Source of the DNA: Psychrobacillus sp. OK032
GTDB lineage: Bacteria > Bacillota > Bacilli > Bacillales_A > Planococcaceae
Assembly (NCBI RefSeq): GCF_900111345.1
Contig: NZ_FOGY01000009.1
Coordinates: 62,001 to 126,000, forward strand
Length of the DNA stretch: 64,000 nt
Direction: 5' to 3'
Shown here: positions 1 to 7,789 of the stretch, piece after piece
How the letters are laid out: every line of letters starts with the position of its first letter
Position numbering within the stretch: the first letter of the stretch is position 1
Made by a program: the position numbers and the translations under genes
The notes under the pieces: generated by a model
The model's input: only the letters and a program-made list of their open reading frames with translations
Database searches by the model: none
Told to the model about the DNA's origin: nothing

Positions 1-311
1 TAAATTTTCACTCTGAACAAAGTGTAGAAATAATATTTGTTAAAACGCTTGTTTTAACACTTTCTAATCCATTAACGATTCTATTTTGGGCTGGCGTTTT
101 GTCTACTAAATTAGTAGAAGAAAATTTACAGCAAAGGGATATGTATTCCTTTGGGCTTGGTGCGGTGTTATCTACTTTGTTTTTTCTAATGCTCATTTCT
201 ATTTTGGGTAGTTTTCTACTTATTTTTGCAGAGCCAGTTGTGCTGAAAGGATTGAATATAATCGTAGGAATCGTGTTGGTGGCGTTTGGAATACGAACAG
301 CAGTCAAATAG
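1..311 (+). CDS. LysE/RhtB-family exporter, C-terminal part (gene starts outside window)
   Basis: The frame is open from base 3 to the TAG at 309-311, so the gene begins left of the window and only its last 102 residues are visible. The segment SNPLTILFWAGV is typical of LysE/RhtB amino-acid exporters, and two hydrophobic helices follow it. A TTG at 99 could be mistaken for a start, but the conserved SNP segment lies upstream of it and there is no ribosome site, so I treat the gene as truncated by the window edge. Substrate unknown. Confidence 0.7.
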   Translation, partial: NFHSEQSVEIIFVKTLVLTLSNPLTILFWAGVLSTKLVEENLQQRDMYSFGLGAVLSTLFFLMLISILGSFLLIFAEPVVLKGLNIIVGIVLVAFGIRTAVK

Positions 312-353
312 AAATCCAGGCAGAAACCATTTAGTTTGCCTGGATTTTATTTT
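312..353. terminator. Bidirectional terminator between convergent genes
   Basis: An 11-bp perfect stem (AAATCCAGGCA at 312-322 with TGCCTGGATTT at 337-347) is followed by a T-rich tail. It sits between the exporter on the plus strand and the IclR gene on the minus strand and can serve both. Confidence 0.8.
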
Positions 354-370
354 GAGTAATTGTCTAAAGC

Positions 371-1177
371 CTACACATATCTCGAGTCATTCGTAATCGC
401 CATAGCTTCACTGATTTTCTCGCCGGTTTCTTGTAAAAGGGGTAAAAACTCATTACGTAGTACTTCTCTTGAAACGCGCCCTGCATGAACAGAGCAGTTA
501 AAAGCAGCGAATACTTTTCCAGATGCATCTCGAAGCGGTACAGCGATGGAACGGAGACCTTCTTCTAACTGCTGATCGACACCGCCCCATTCATTTTCCC
601 GAACTTCTTCTAGCATAGTGAGCAGCTGCTCTTTATCAACAATCGTTTTATCTGTAAATTTTTCGAAATCGAAGGACTCTAAATAACTTTCTAATCTTTC
701 TTTTGGCAAGTATGCAAGTAGGACATGGCCCATAGATGTTGCATATGCTGGTAGGCGTGAACCTACATCTAAGTTGATGGACATAATTCGTTTCGTGGAA
801 ACACGTGCTACATAAATGATATCTGTGCCATCTAGAATTGAAATAGAGCAAGATTCTCCGGTTTGATTGACGAAATCACGCATAAACGTATGGGCGATGC
901 TCCAACGATTATTAGAAGATAAGTATGCGTAGCCGAGTGATAGTGTACGAGCCGTCAATGAGAATACACTGTTGTTGGATTCGGCGAAGCCTAAATGTTC
1001 TAGTGTTAATAAAATTCTTCGAGCGGTAGGTCTACTTAGTCCAGTTATTTTCGAAACAGCACTAATTGTGAGTGCTTGATTGTCCTGTGAAAACGCTTGA
1101 ATTACTTGTAGTCCGCGTTCTAAAGATTGTATGTAGTCTCCTGATTGTTTGAAATTATCTAACTTCTCTGTTGACAA
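371..1177 (-). CDS. IclR-family transcriptional regulator of the catechol cluster
   Basis: A 268-residue protein with an N-terminal winged helix-turn-helix (about residues 17-75, including SRPTARRILLTLEHLG) and a C-terminal IclR effector domain (about 90-260, with ATSMGHVLLA and the GLRSIAVPL segment). Length is normal for IclR/PcaR/PcaU/CatR-type regulators of beta-ketoadipate genes. The start is TTG at 1177, eight bases after AAGGGG. It is transcribed divergently from catA, and the 180-bp gap holds a 36-bp palindromic site that recurs in front of the next operon. I infer that it senses a pathway intermediate and binds both sites. Whether it activates or represses cannot be read from sequence. 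Confidence 0.88.
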   Translation of the reverse strand: MSTEKLDNFKQSGDYIQSLERGLQVIQAFSQDNQALTISAVSKITGLSRPTARRILLTLEHLGFAESNNSVFSLTARTLSLGYAYLSSNNRWSIAHTFMRDFVNQTGESCSISILDGTDIIYVARVSTKRIMSINLDVGSRLPAYATSMGHVLLAYLPKERLESYLESFDFEKFTDKTIVDKEQLLTMLEEVRENEWGGVDQQLEEGLRSIAVPLRDASGKVFAAFNCSVHAGRVSREVLRNEFLPLLQETGEKISEAMAITNDSRYV

Positions 1178-1206
1178 GTATATTACCCCTTATGTTAAAA
1201 TGAATT

Positions 1207-1242
1207 TGTACGAATAAAGTACTCGTGTACGTATATCGTACA
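1207..1242. promoter_or_regulatory. Operator candidate 1 for the IclR regulator
   Basis: A 36-bp site with perfect 7-bp inverted ends (TGTACGA at 1207-1213, TCGTACA at 1236-1242) and GTAC cores inside. The same architecture, with 29 of 36 positions identical, recurs at 2211-2246. It lies between the divergent regulator and catA. IclR proteins of this pathway (for example PcaU) are known to bind a palindrome plus an extra repeat, which this resembles. Confidence 0.7.
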
Positions 1243-1301
1243 TAAATTAAAAGTATTTAGCAAGTATTCTTTCAATAGTTTCTTTATTTTTTTAATAGAA
1301 A

Positions 1302-1315
1302 TGAATGCGCTTACA
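1302..1315 (+). promoter_or_regulatory. cre site (CcpA) upstream of catA
   Basis: TGAATGCGCTTACA matches the Bacillus catabolite-responsive element consensus TGWAANCGNTNWCA at all but one defined position. It lies 41 bp before the catA start, as expected for catabolite repression of a secondary carbon pathway. Confidence 0.55.
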
Positions 1316-1356
1316 AAGAAGATGGGAAAAACAAACAAATCTTAGGGGGAAATAAA

Positions 1357-2124
1357 ATGACAGAAGTAGCAGTGAAAAATGCAAGGGTATTAGAGGCGTA
1401 TGAAGGATTCGTAAAACATATGAAAGCATTTTTAGACGAGCAACAGTTTAATCATGAAGAGTATACAAACTTCGTTAAATGGGCGGATCGTTTAGGTAGA
1501 AGTGGAGAGATTCCATTATTCTTAGACGTTTTTGTAGAAACATATGTGTTAGAAGCAAAATATAAAAACGCTCCAGGAACAGAGCCATCGTTACTTGGAC
1601 CTTACTATGAGGAGAACTCACCACTGCTCGAAGGATCTAAAGTGGTTATTCCGCAACGTCCTGATGAGCCTGGAGATAAATTGAGATTTATCGGAAACGT
1701 TAGCTCTGTAAATGGACCAATCGGAAAAACGAAGGTCGAGTGGTGGCAAGACGATGCGGACGGATTATATTCGAACTATGATTCTACTGCACCGGATTTC
1801 AATTTAAGAGGGCAGTTCTACACAGACGAGAATGGAGATTTTGAAGTACAATCGATCGTACCAATTCCATATCAAATTCCAACAAATGGTCCTACTGGTG
1901 AATTTACATTTGCTGCAGGTTATCATGCATACCGCCCAGCGCATATTCATATTAAGTTCGAACACGAAGGACATGAAACTTTAATTACACAAGTATTCTT
2001 TGAAGGAGACCAATGGTTAGAAACTGATGTTGCCAGCGGTGTTCGCTCAACCCTTACAACTAAACTGATTGATAAAGGTGACCATAAAGAAGCTAGCTTA
2101 AACTTTGTTATGCGAACTGAATAA
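1357..2124 (+). CDS. catA: Catechol 1,2-dioxygenase
   Basis: Intradiol ring cleavage of catechol to cis,cis-muconate, first step of the ortho pathway. The 255-residue protein has an N-terminal helical dimerisation region and the catalytic beta domain. The four non-haem Fe(III) ligands of the family are visible: Tyr138 (DGLYSNYD), Tyr172 (VPIPYQIP), His196 and His198 (YRPAHIHIKF). ATG start with a GGGGA ribosome site. It is followed by its own terminator, so it is probably a single-gene transcript opposite the regulator. Protocatechuate 3,4-dioxygenase is less likely because there is only one subunit and it carries the catechol-type N-terminal domain; a hydroxyquinol dioxygenase cannot be fully excluded. 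Confidence 0.92.
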   Translation: MTEVAVKNARVLEAYEGFVKHMKAFLDEQQFNHEEYTNFVKWADRLGRSGEIPLFLDVFVETYVLEAKYKNAPGTEPSLLGPYYEENSPLLEGSKVVIPQRPDEPGDKLRFIGNVSSVNGPIGKTKVEWWQDDADGLYSNYDSTAPDFNLRGQFYTDENGDFEVQSIVPIPYQIPTNGPTGEFTFAAGYHAYRPAHIHIKFEHEGHETLITQVFFEGDQWLETDVASGVRSTLTTKLIDKGDHKEASLNFVMRTE

Positions 2125-2136
2125 AAAAATAATTCT

Positions 2137-2172
2137 ATAGCTATCGAGTGTATCTTGATAGCTATTTTTATT
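2137..2172 (+). terminator. catA terminator
   Basis: A 9-bp perfect stem (ATAGCTATC at 2137-2145, GATAGCTAT at 2157-2165) with an 11-base loop and a T-rich tail. It separates catA from the following promoter. Confidence 0.8.
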
Positions 2173-2210
2173 AGACTTTTTCAAATATTTTGGTATGATA
2201 AATATAATAA

Positions 2211-2246
2211 TGTACGAATGGAGTAAAAGTGTACACATATCGTACA
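2211..2246. promoter_or_regulatory. Operator candidate 2, just downstream of a TATAAT box
   Basis: This is the second copy of the 36-bp palindrome (TGTACGA at 2211-2217, TCGTACA at 2240-2246). It starts two bases after a TATAAT -10 hexamer (2203-2208) and ends just before the ribosome site of the enol-lactonase gene. It thus covers the expected transcription start, a position suited to repression. No good -35 is visible (weak TTTCAA-like sequence near 2180). Confidence 0.7.
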
Positions 2247-2261
2247 AAAAGAGGTGGAAAC

Positions 2262-3095
2262 ATGGAATTTTACAAAGTAAATGTTAATGGAAATTCTATT
2301 CAAGTTGCTGATTATCCAGGAGAAAAGGGACCGATTATTGCGATTCATGGGTTAACTGGAACGCATAAGAATATGCATTACTACGCTGAAAAGTTTAAAG
2401 GAGAATATCGTTTTATTTCAGTAGATTTACGCGGTCGCGGGAATAGTGATGAGACAGATGTAGAACCATCCATTTTCAAACATGCGGATGATATTGTCGG
2501 TTTAATAAATGAGTTGAAGATTGAAAATCCTATTCTATTAGGATATTCGATGGGTGCTTTTATTTCGGCGATTGTGGCGAGTCGATTAAAGTCGGTGCAA
2601 GGTCTAATATTACTGGACGGTGCTGCAAAAACTACGGAACATCAACGAGAGATTGTACAGCCTTCTTTAGGAAGAATTAGCAGAGAGTTTACGTCAAAAG
2701 AACATTACGTAGAAGAAATTAAAAAAATATATACGAACCTAGGCGTCGAGTGGAATGGTGTATTACAAGATACAGTTGAATACGAGGTCGGGCTTGTAGG
2801 AGACCATTGGGAGAACAAATCAACGGAAGCACGTATAGTTGCTGATTTTAATAGCTTCTATACATTTAGTCCAAAAGAGATCTGTGCGCAAATTGAATGC
2901 CCAGTACTACTTGTATATGCAAAAGGCAATATCGGTTCGATGCCACCACTTTTTTACATAACAGATTATGAAGAAACACAAAGCTATACAAAGCAAATCG
3001 AAACAGTTGTCTCGGACTGTAATCATTACACGATGGTGTTTGAAAAACGGGAAGATATTAATAGTTATTTAGAAACTTTCTTAAACAAAATTTAA
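2262..3095 (+). CDS. pcaD: Alpha/beta hydrolase, probable 3-oxoadipate enol-lactonase
   Basis: A 277-residue alpha/beta hydrolase expected to open beta-ketoadipate enol-lactone to beta-ketoadipate. It shows the oxyanion HG (29-30), the RGRGNSD turn near 57-63, nucleophile Ser96 in LLGYSMGAF and a C-terminal His in DCNHYTMV. The start is the ATG at 2262 after GAGGTGG; a GTG 33 bases upstream lies inside the operator. It is the first gene of a six-gene run. Assignment to CatD/PcaD rests on context, since alpha/beta hydrolases are hard to tell apart by sequence alone. Confidence 0.75.
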   Translation: MEFYKVNVNGNSIQVADYPGEKGPIIAIHGLTGTHKNMHYYAEKFKGEYRFISVDLRGRGNSDETDVEPSIFKHADDIVGLINELKIENPILLGYSMGAFISAIVASRLKSVQGLILLDGAAKTTEHQREIVQPSLGRISREFTSKEHYVEEIKKIYTNLGVEWNGVLQDTVEYEVGLVGDHWENKSTEARIVADFNSFYTFSPKEICAQIECPVLLVYAKGNIGSMPPLFYITDYEETQSYTKQIETVVSDCNHYTMVFEKREDINSYLETFLNKI

Positions 3096-3109
3096 TAGAG
3101 GTGGAAACT

Positions 3110-3832
3110 ATGAGTAAAGGGCTGGAGTATTTTAAACAAGTGTACGATGAAGTTCCGGGTTGGGTGCAAAAAATGCATGATTACAGCCCAGTTGTACTGG
3201 ATCATTATACTGAGTTACGTGGAGAAATCATGCAAGACGGAGCGTTATCTCGCAAGGAAAAAGATGTGCTTTTAGCGAGTATGAACGCAGCTAGATTGTA
3301 TGCACGTAGTATGGGTTATCACACGAAGGGCGCGATTGATTTTGGTTCGACGATTCCTGAGTTAGTAGAATACTTTTTAGTTTCTTATTTATATGGAGGA
3401 ACTGCAGCTTTAAAAGTATCGCTCGAGGGACTTGCCTATGCTCTGGAGTTAAAAGGATTAAAAGTAACGCAATCACAGAAGGATCCGGAATCGCTTGAAG
3501 AGATTTTTGAGACGATCATTACGTGGTTAGGTAGCGAGGATACTAGCTTTATAGTAGATTCACTAGCAATAATTCAAAGTGGTGACAAGGCTAAAATTGA
3601 AGAAAAGCTTCTTGGTGAAGGCCATGTGTCTACGCGTATGAAGCATTTGAATATGGTTGGAAATTATATTACTCAGTTACGAGGAGCGGATGCGGTTCCT
3701 TGGATCGAAAAAGCAAGAGCAGTCGGCGTAACGGAAGCTGAATTAGCGGATGTTGGGTATATTTGTGTGTTAACGGCTGGTATTCCTGCATGGTTTGAAA
3801 TTAGTGATTCATTAAAGTTAGAGATTAAGTAA
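3110..3832 (+). CDS. Two-domain carboxymuconolactone-decarboxylase-family protein
   Basis: A 240-residue protein with two CMD/AhpD-like segments. The first (about 45-105) has the family pattern around GYHTKGAIDFG followed by ELVEYFLVSYLYGG. The second (about 185-235) repeats it around WIEKARAVGVTEAELAD. Neither carries the CxxC of AhpD peroxidases. The start is ATG 3110 after AGAGGTGG, with a 14-bp gap from the lactonase. CMD proteins (PcaC) decarboxylate 4-carboxymuconolactone in the protocatechuate branch and are fused to PcaD in actinobacterial PcaL, echoing this adjacency. In a catechol cluster with no CatC, I infer it may replace muconolactone isomerase. Confidence 0.75.
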   Translation: MSKGLEYFKQVYDEVPGWVQKMHDYSPVVLDHYTELRGEIMQDGALSRKEKDVLLASMNAARLYARSMGYHTKGAIDFGSTIPELVEYFLVSYLYGGTAALKVSLEGLAYALELKGLKVTQSQKDPESLEEIFETIITWLGSEDTSFIVDSLAIIQSGDKAKIEEKLLGEGHVSTRMKHLNMVGNYITQLRGADAVPWIEKARAVGVTEAELADVGYICVLTAGIPAWFEISDSLKLEIK

Positions 3833-3844
3833 GGAGAGTTCAAT

Positions 3845-4531
3845 ATGTCAAAGGTTATCAGTGATATTAAAGATGCTTTAGCTTGTGTAGAGAGTGGTCA
3901 TACCGTTTTAGTAGGTGGTTTTGGTTTAATAGGAGCACCTCTTTCATTAATAGAGGGGTTAACAGAAAAAGATGTAACGGATTTAACGATTGTTAGTAAT
4001 AACTTAGGTGAATCGGGAAAAGGTCTTGGTATTTTACTGAATCAAAACAAGATTAAAAAAGGGATAGGCTCTTATTTTACAAGTAACCGGGATGTTGGGG
4101 ACAAGTATCAAAAAGGAGAAATCGAGCTAGAATTGCTTCCTCAAGGGACATTGGCCGAATCTTTACGTGCAGGTGGAGCTGGACTAGGAGGATACTACAC
4201 GAAGACTGGTGTTGGAACGGATCTCGCAAAAGGTAAAGAAGAACGAGAGATTGATGGAGTGAACTATATTTTCGAAAAGGCAATTCGTGCTGATGTTGCA
4301 CTAATTCGTGCACATAAAGCAGACACCCTTGGAAATCTTGTTTATTACAAAACTGCTCGTAACTTTAACCCGCTTATGGCAACTGCTGCTAACAAAGTAA
4401 TCGTAGAAGTGGATGAAATTGTGGAACCTGGAGAGTTAAATCCAGAAGAAATCGTGACGCCATTTTTGTATGTCGATACAATCATTAAAGCGCAGCAAGT
4501 GTTGACGAAGGAAGGGGTTGTGAACAAATGA
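3845..4531 (+). CDS. pcaI: 3-oxoadipate CoA-transferase, subunit A
   Basis: A 228-residue family I CoA-transferase alpha subunit. The N-terminal glycine-rich segment VLVGGFGLIGAPLSLI and the later YYTKTGVGTDLA segment are typical of ScoA/PcaI/AtoD. With subunit B it activates beta-ketoadipate using succinyl-CoA. ATG follows AAGGAGAG. Its last four bases overlap the start of subunit B, so the two are translationally coupled. A succinyl-CoA:acetoacetate transferase would look alike; the neighbours decide for 3-oxoadipate. Confidence 0.85.
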   Translation: MSKVISDIKDALACVESGHTVLVGGFGLIGAPLSLIEGLTEKDVTDLTIVSNNLGESGKGLGILLNQNKIKKGIGSYFTSNRDVGDKYQKGEIELELLPQGTLAESLRAGGAGLGGYYTKTGVGTDLAKGKEEREIDGVNYIFEKAIRADVALIRAHKADTLGNLVYYKTARNFNPLMATAANKVIVEVDEIVEPGELNPEEIVTPFLYVDTIIKAQQVLTKEGVVNK

Positions 4532-5166
4532 CTTCAATGAATAAAACAGATATGCAGCATTTAATCGCTAAGCGTGTCGCAGCTGAACTCGAAGGACCTT
4601 GTGTTGTGAACTTAGGAATTGGTATTCCTACGCTTGTTGCAGAATATATGGATGCAGGAAATATTTACATGCATACGGAAAATGGTCTGCTCGGAGTAAC
4701 AGATGTAGAGGAAGCGGATATCGATCCAAACCTTGTAAATGCAGGAAAGTTACCAGTCGGGGAGGCAATTGGTGCCTCATATTTCAATAGCTCAGATTCC
4801 TTTGCGATGATTCGTGGAGGGCATGTAGATGTAGCAATTCTTGGTGCGCTTCAAGTTGATCAGATTGGTGTTATTGCGAACTGGGCCGTTCCTGGGAAGA
4901 ATATTATGGGTGTCGGCGGTGCGATGGATTTATTGGTCGGTGCAAAGAAAGTATTTGTGACGATGAGCCATACATCTAAAGATGGTAGTAGCAAGTTGCT
5001 AAAAGAGTGTACATATCCAATTACATCGACAAGAAGCGTTGATATGATTTTCACGGAACTCGCAGTGTTTGAAGTAGTGGATAAGCAATTGAAGCTAGTC
5101 GAGTTAATGCCAGGTGTAACGATTGAAGAATTACGAGCAAAAACGGAAGCTGATTTTATACATTAA
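4528..5166 (+). CDS. pcaJ: 3-oxoadipate CoA-transferase, subunit B
   Basis: A 212-residue beta subunit that carries the catalytic glutamate, Glu51 in YMHTENGLLG, which forms the enzyme-CoA thioester. The NLGIGIPTLVAEY segment and the GGHVDVAILGALQVD segment are family hallmarks. Its ATG overlaps the stop of subunit A (ATGA at 4528-4531). Role and partner as for subunit A. Confidence 0.87.
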   Translation: MTSMNKTDMQHLIAKRVAAELEGPCVVNLGIGIPTLVAEYMDAGNIYMHTENGLLGVTDVEEADIDPNLVNAGKLPVGEAIGASYFNSSDSFAMIRGGHVDVAILGALQVDQIGVIANWAVPGKNIMGVGGAMDLLVGAKKVFVTMSHTSKDGSSKLLKECTYPITSTRSVDMIFTELAVFEVVDKQLKLVELMPGVTIEELRAKTEADFIH

Positions 5167-5187
5167 ATAGAAGAGGATTGGTTCTAT

Positions 5188-6300
5188 ATGAAAATACGTT
5201 CTTTTGATGTTTATATATTAGATTTACCAACAATTCGCCCACACCAATTAGCTATGCATACAATCGTCTCCCAATCGATCGTCGTAGGTTGTGTCACGGA
5301 TGAAGAAGGTCGTGAAGGTTGGTCCGAAGTGGCGACAATTGGAGGAGCATCCTATGGAGAGTCGACACCTGAAGCGATTAAAGCAAATATTGATACGTAT
5401 ATTGCACCACTAGTAATAGGGAAAGATCCAGTTCACTTTGACAAGATTATGTATGAAGTTTCCCAACAAGTAAGAGGCAATAACTTTGCCAAAACGGTTG
5501 TGGAAGCAGCAATTATCGATTTAGCCGCGCGTAGTAAAGGAGTGGCAGCTTTCGAATTGTTCGGAGGCCAAATTCATACTTCATTGCCAATTGCATGGAC
5601 GCTTGCTAGTGGAAATACTGCAAAAGATATTGAAGAAGCGAAAGAATTCTTGCATCAAAAGCGCCATAATATTTTCAAATTGAAAATCGGAAAAGGCGAT
5701 CCTTTTAAAAATGTTGAGCATGTTCGAAAGATTAAACAGGCCGTTGGAGACGAGGCACGCATTACGGTTGATGTCAATCAAGCGTGGGATGAGGATACAG
5801 CAAATTATTGTATCGCTGCTTTAGAAGATGGTGGCGTTTCTATGGTAGAACAGCCACTACCAACGTGGAATTATGAAGGAATGGCAAGGTTGACGTCTCG
5901 TTTCAAAGTACCGATTATGGCAGATGAAGCTGCAAATAGCATACAAGATGTGTTCCAAATTTCGAAGCACCGTGCAGGAAATTGTATCGCGTTAAAACCT
6001 TGTAAAGCAGGAGGGCTAACGCAAACAAAAAAAGTGGCGGGTATAGCGGAAGCAGCAGGAATTGGATTGTATGGAGGTACGATGATCGAGTCTAGTTTAG
6101 GAACAGCGATTTGTGCTCAACTGTACGCAACAATTCCAGAAATGAAATTTGGTACAGAGATATTTGGTCCTTTATTATTTAAAGATGATCTTACGTTGGA
6201 ACCTATTAAGTTTGAAAACTTTGAAGTGGTTATTCCAACCGGTCCTGGATTTGGTGTAGAAATTGATCGTGAAAAAGTGAAGCATTATGCAAGAAGCTAA
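5188..6300 (+). CDS. catB: Muconate cycloisomerase
   Basis: An enolase-superfamily enzyme of 370 residues that cyclises cis,cis-muconate to muconolactone. Catalytic Lys164 and Lys166 (FKLKIGKG), metal ligands Asp195 (TVDVNQAW), Glu221 (VEQPLP) and Asp246 (MADEA), and Lys270 (ALKPCKAGG) are all present, each three residues before the classical Pseudomonas CatB numbering. The N-terminal capping domain is complete. Dipeptide epimerases and o-succinylbenzoate synthases share the fold, but the gene neighbourhood supports CatB. Confidence 0.87.
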   Translation: MKIRSFDVYILDLPTIRPHQLAMHTIVSQSIVVGCVTDEEGREGWSEVATIGGASYGESTPEAIKANIDTYIAPLVIGKDPVHFDKIMYEVSQQVRGNNFAKTVVEAAIIDLAARSKGVAAFELFGGQIHTSLPIAWTLASGNTAKDIEEAKEFLHQKRHNIFKLKIGKGDPFKNVEHVRKIKQAVGDEARITVDVNQAWDEDTANYCIAALEDGGVSMVEQPLPTWNYEGMARLTSRFKVPIMADEAANSIQDVFQISKHRAGNCIALKPCKAGGLTQTKKVAGIAEAAGIGLYGGTMIESSLGTAICAQLYATIPEMKFGTEIFGPLLFKDDLTLEPIKFENFEVVIPTGPGFGVEIDREKVKHYARS

Positions 6301-6318
6301 TAGGTTGGAGATGATGAA

Positions 6319-7512
6319 ATGAAAAATGTAGTAATCGTAGATGCTGTTCGTACAGCAATAGGAAAACTTGGTGGAAGCCTTGGCAATGAAACAGTAGATT
6401 TCTTAGGATCACATGTAATAGAGGAATTAATTCGTCGCACAGAAATAGATAAAACTGCTGTAGAAGAAGTGATTTTAGGTCAAGCGAAACAAAGTGCGGA
6501 TGTATCAAACCTAGCAAGAGTTGCGATGCTTCGAGCTGGGCTACCTGTAGAGATTCCTGGATATACAATTCATCGACAATGTGGATCAGGCGTTCAAGCG
6601 CTAAACTCTGCAGCTCAACAAATTCAAACTGGATTAAGCGAAATTATTATTGCGGGTGGAGCAGAGTCGATGAGTACTGCACCATATTACGTGAATAGTG
6701 TACGCTTTGGAACAAAGTCTGGAGATGTCTCGCTGAAAGATCCGAATACTGCAAGTCAACCTGGCTCTCAGCCAAGAGAAGTATATGGCGATTTGAATAT
6801 GGGAATCACAGCAGAAAATGTAGCAGAAAAGTATGGTATTTCAAGAGAAGCACAAGATGAATTTGCATTAAGCAGTCAGGAAAAAACGAAAAATGCAATT
6901 GAAAAAGGATTTTTTGATAAAGAAATAGCACCGTATCCAGTGAAAACTCGTAAAGGCATTGTAGAATTCAAAGTCGACGAGCACCCTAGAGAAACAACTT
7001 TAGAGAAGTTGGCAGCATTGAAACCAGTATTCAAAGAAGGCGGTACGGTAACTGCGGGTAACGCTAGTGGTCGTAATGATGGAGCAGCTGCGTTATTAGT
7101 AATGTCTGAAGAAGAAGCATTAAAACGTGGCTACAAACCAAAGGCACGAATAATCGCACAAGCTTCTGTAGGATGTGCACCTGAGTTAATGGGAATGGGT
7201 CCTGTATATGCGATGCAAAAGGCATTGAAGCAAACTAATTTGTCGATGGCGGATTTAGATGTAGTAGAATTGAATGAAGCGTTCGCATCGCAAGCAGTTG
7301 CCTGTGTGAATGAGTTAGATTTAGATTACAGCAAAGTAAATCCAAACGGTGGAGCCATTGCAATGGGTCATCCAATTGGCGCAACTGGTGCTATATTATT
7401 GACGAAGTTAGTGCATGAATTAGAACGTACTGGTAAGAAATACGGTGCGGTGACACTGTGTATAGCTGGCGGTATGGGCATTGCAACAATCATTGAGAAT
7501 ATGCAAGTTTGA
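6319..7512 (+). CDS. pcaF: Thiolase, probable 3-oxoadipyl-CoA thiolase
   Basis: A 397-residue degradative thiolase. The acylated Cys88 (HRQCGSGVQA), His351 (MGHPIGATGA) and second Cys381 (LCIAGGMG) are all visible. At the end of this operon its expected job is to split 3-oxoadipyl-CoA into succinyl-CoA and acetyl-CoA. Acetyl-CoA acetyltransferases are close relatives, so the substrate is inferred from context. A strong terminator follows at once. Confidence 0.83.
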   Translation: MKNVVIVDAVRTAIGKLGGSLGNETVDFLGSHVIEELIRRTEIDKTAVEEVILGQAKQSADVSNLARVAMLRAGLPVEIPGYTIHRQCGSGVQALNSAAQQIQTGLSEIIIAGGAESMSTAPYYVNSVRFGTKSGDVSLKDPNTASQPGSQPREVYGDLNMGITAENVAEKYGISREAQDEFALSSQEKTKNAIEKGFFDKEIAPYPVKTRKGIVEFKVDEHPRETTLEKLAALKPVFKEGGTVTAGNASGRNDGAAALLVMSEEEALKRGYKPKARIIAQASVGCAPELMGMGPVYAMQKALKQTNLSMADLDVVELNEAFASQAVACVNELDLDYSKVNPNGGAIAMGHPIGATGAILLTKLVHELERTGKKYGAVTLCIAGGMGIATIIENMQV

Positions 7513-7515
7513 GTG

Positions 7516-7543
7516 AGAGCTGCTTAGGCGGCTCTTTTGTTTT
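7516..7543 (+). terminator. Terminator of the catechol operon
   Basis: An 8-bp stem (AGAGCTGC at 7516-7523, GCGGCTCT at 7528-7535, one G-U pair) with a TTAG loop and a T tract. It starts three bases after the thiolase stop. A further inverted pair, TTTGTGAGA (7541-7549) and TCTCACAAA (7569-7577), follows. Confidence 0.85.
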
Positions 7544-7648
7544 GTGAGAGACTCCGAATAGTTGCTTATCTCACAAATTTCGTTTCCTTTAGCCATTAAT
7601 TTCTAGTAAAACTGTACTTTCTTATACTGGAATTTCACGAAAAATAAA

Positions 7649-7701
7649 GCCATTTTTCAAAACAGATTTTAATTGTTTTGGAAGATGGCTTCTTTTTATT
7701 T
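7649..7701 (+). terminator. Second strong hairpin with T-rich tail
   Basis: A 16-bp stem with three G-U pairs (7649-7664 with 7674-7689) is followed by TTCTTTTTATTT. It looks like a backup terminator between the catechol operon and the LysM-3D gene. The rest of the 7544-7789 gap shows nothing else. Confidence 0.6.
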
Positions 7702-7789
7702 AATTAGAATGTTTGTTTTTCGAAGTTTTTGGGCAAGACTGTGAGGAATTAAAATGTTTAACAGTTTACTTGCAAAGGAGGAGTTTTAT

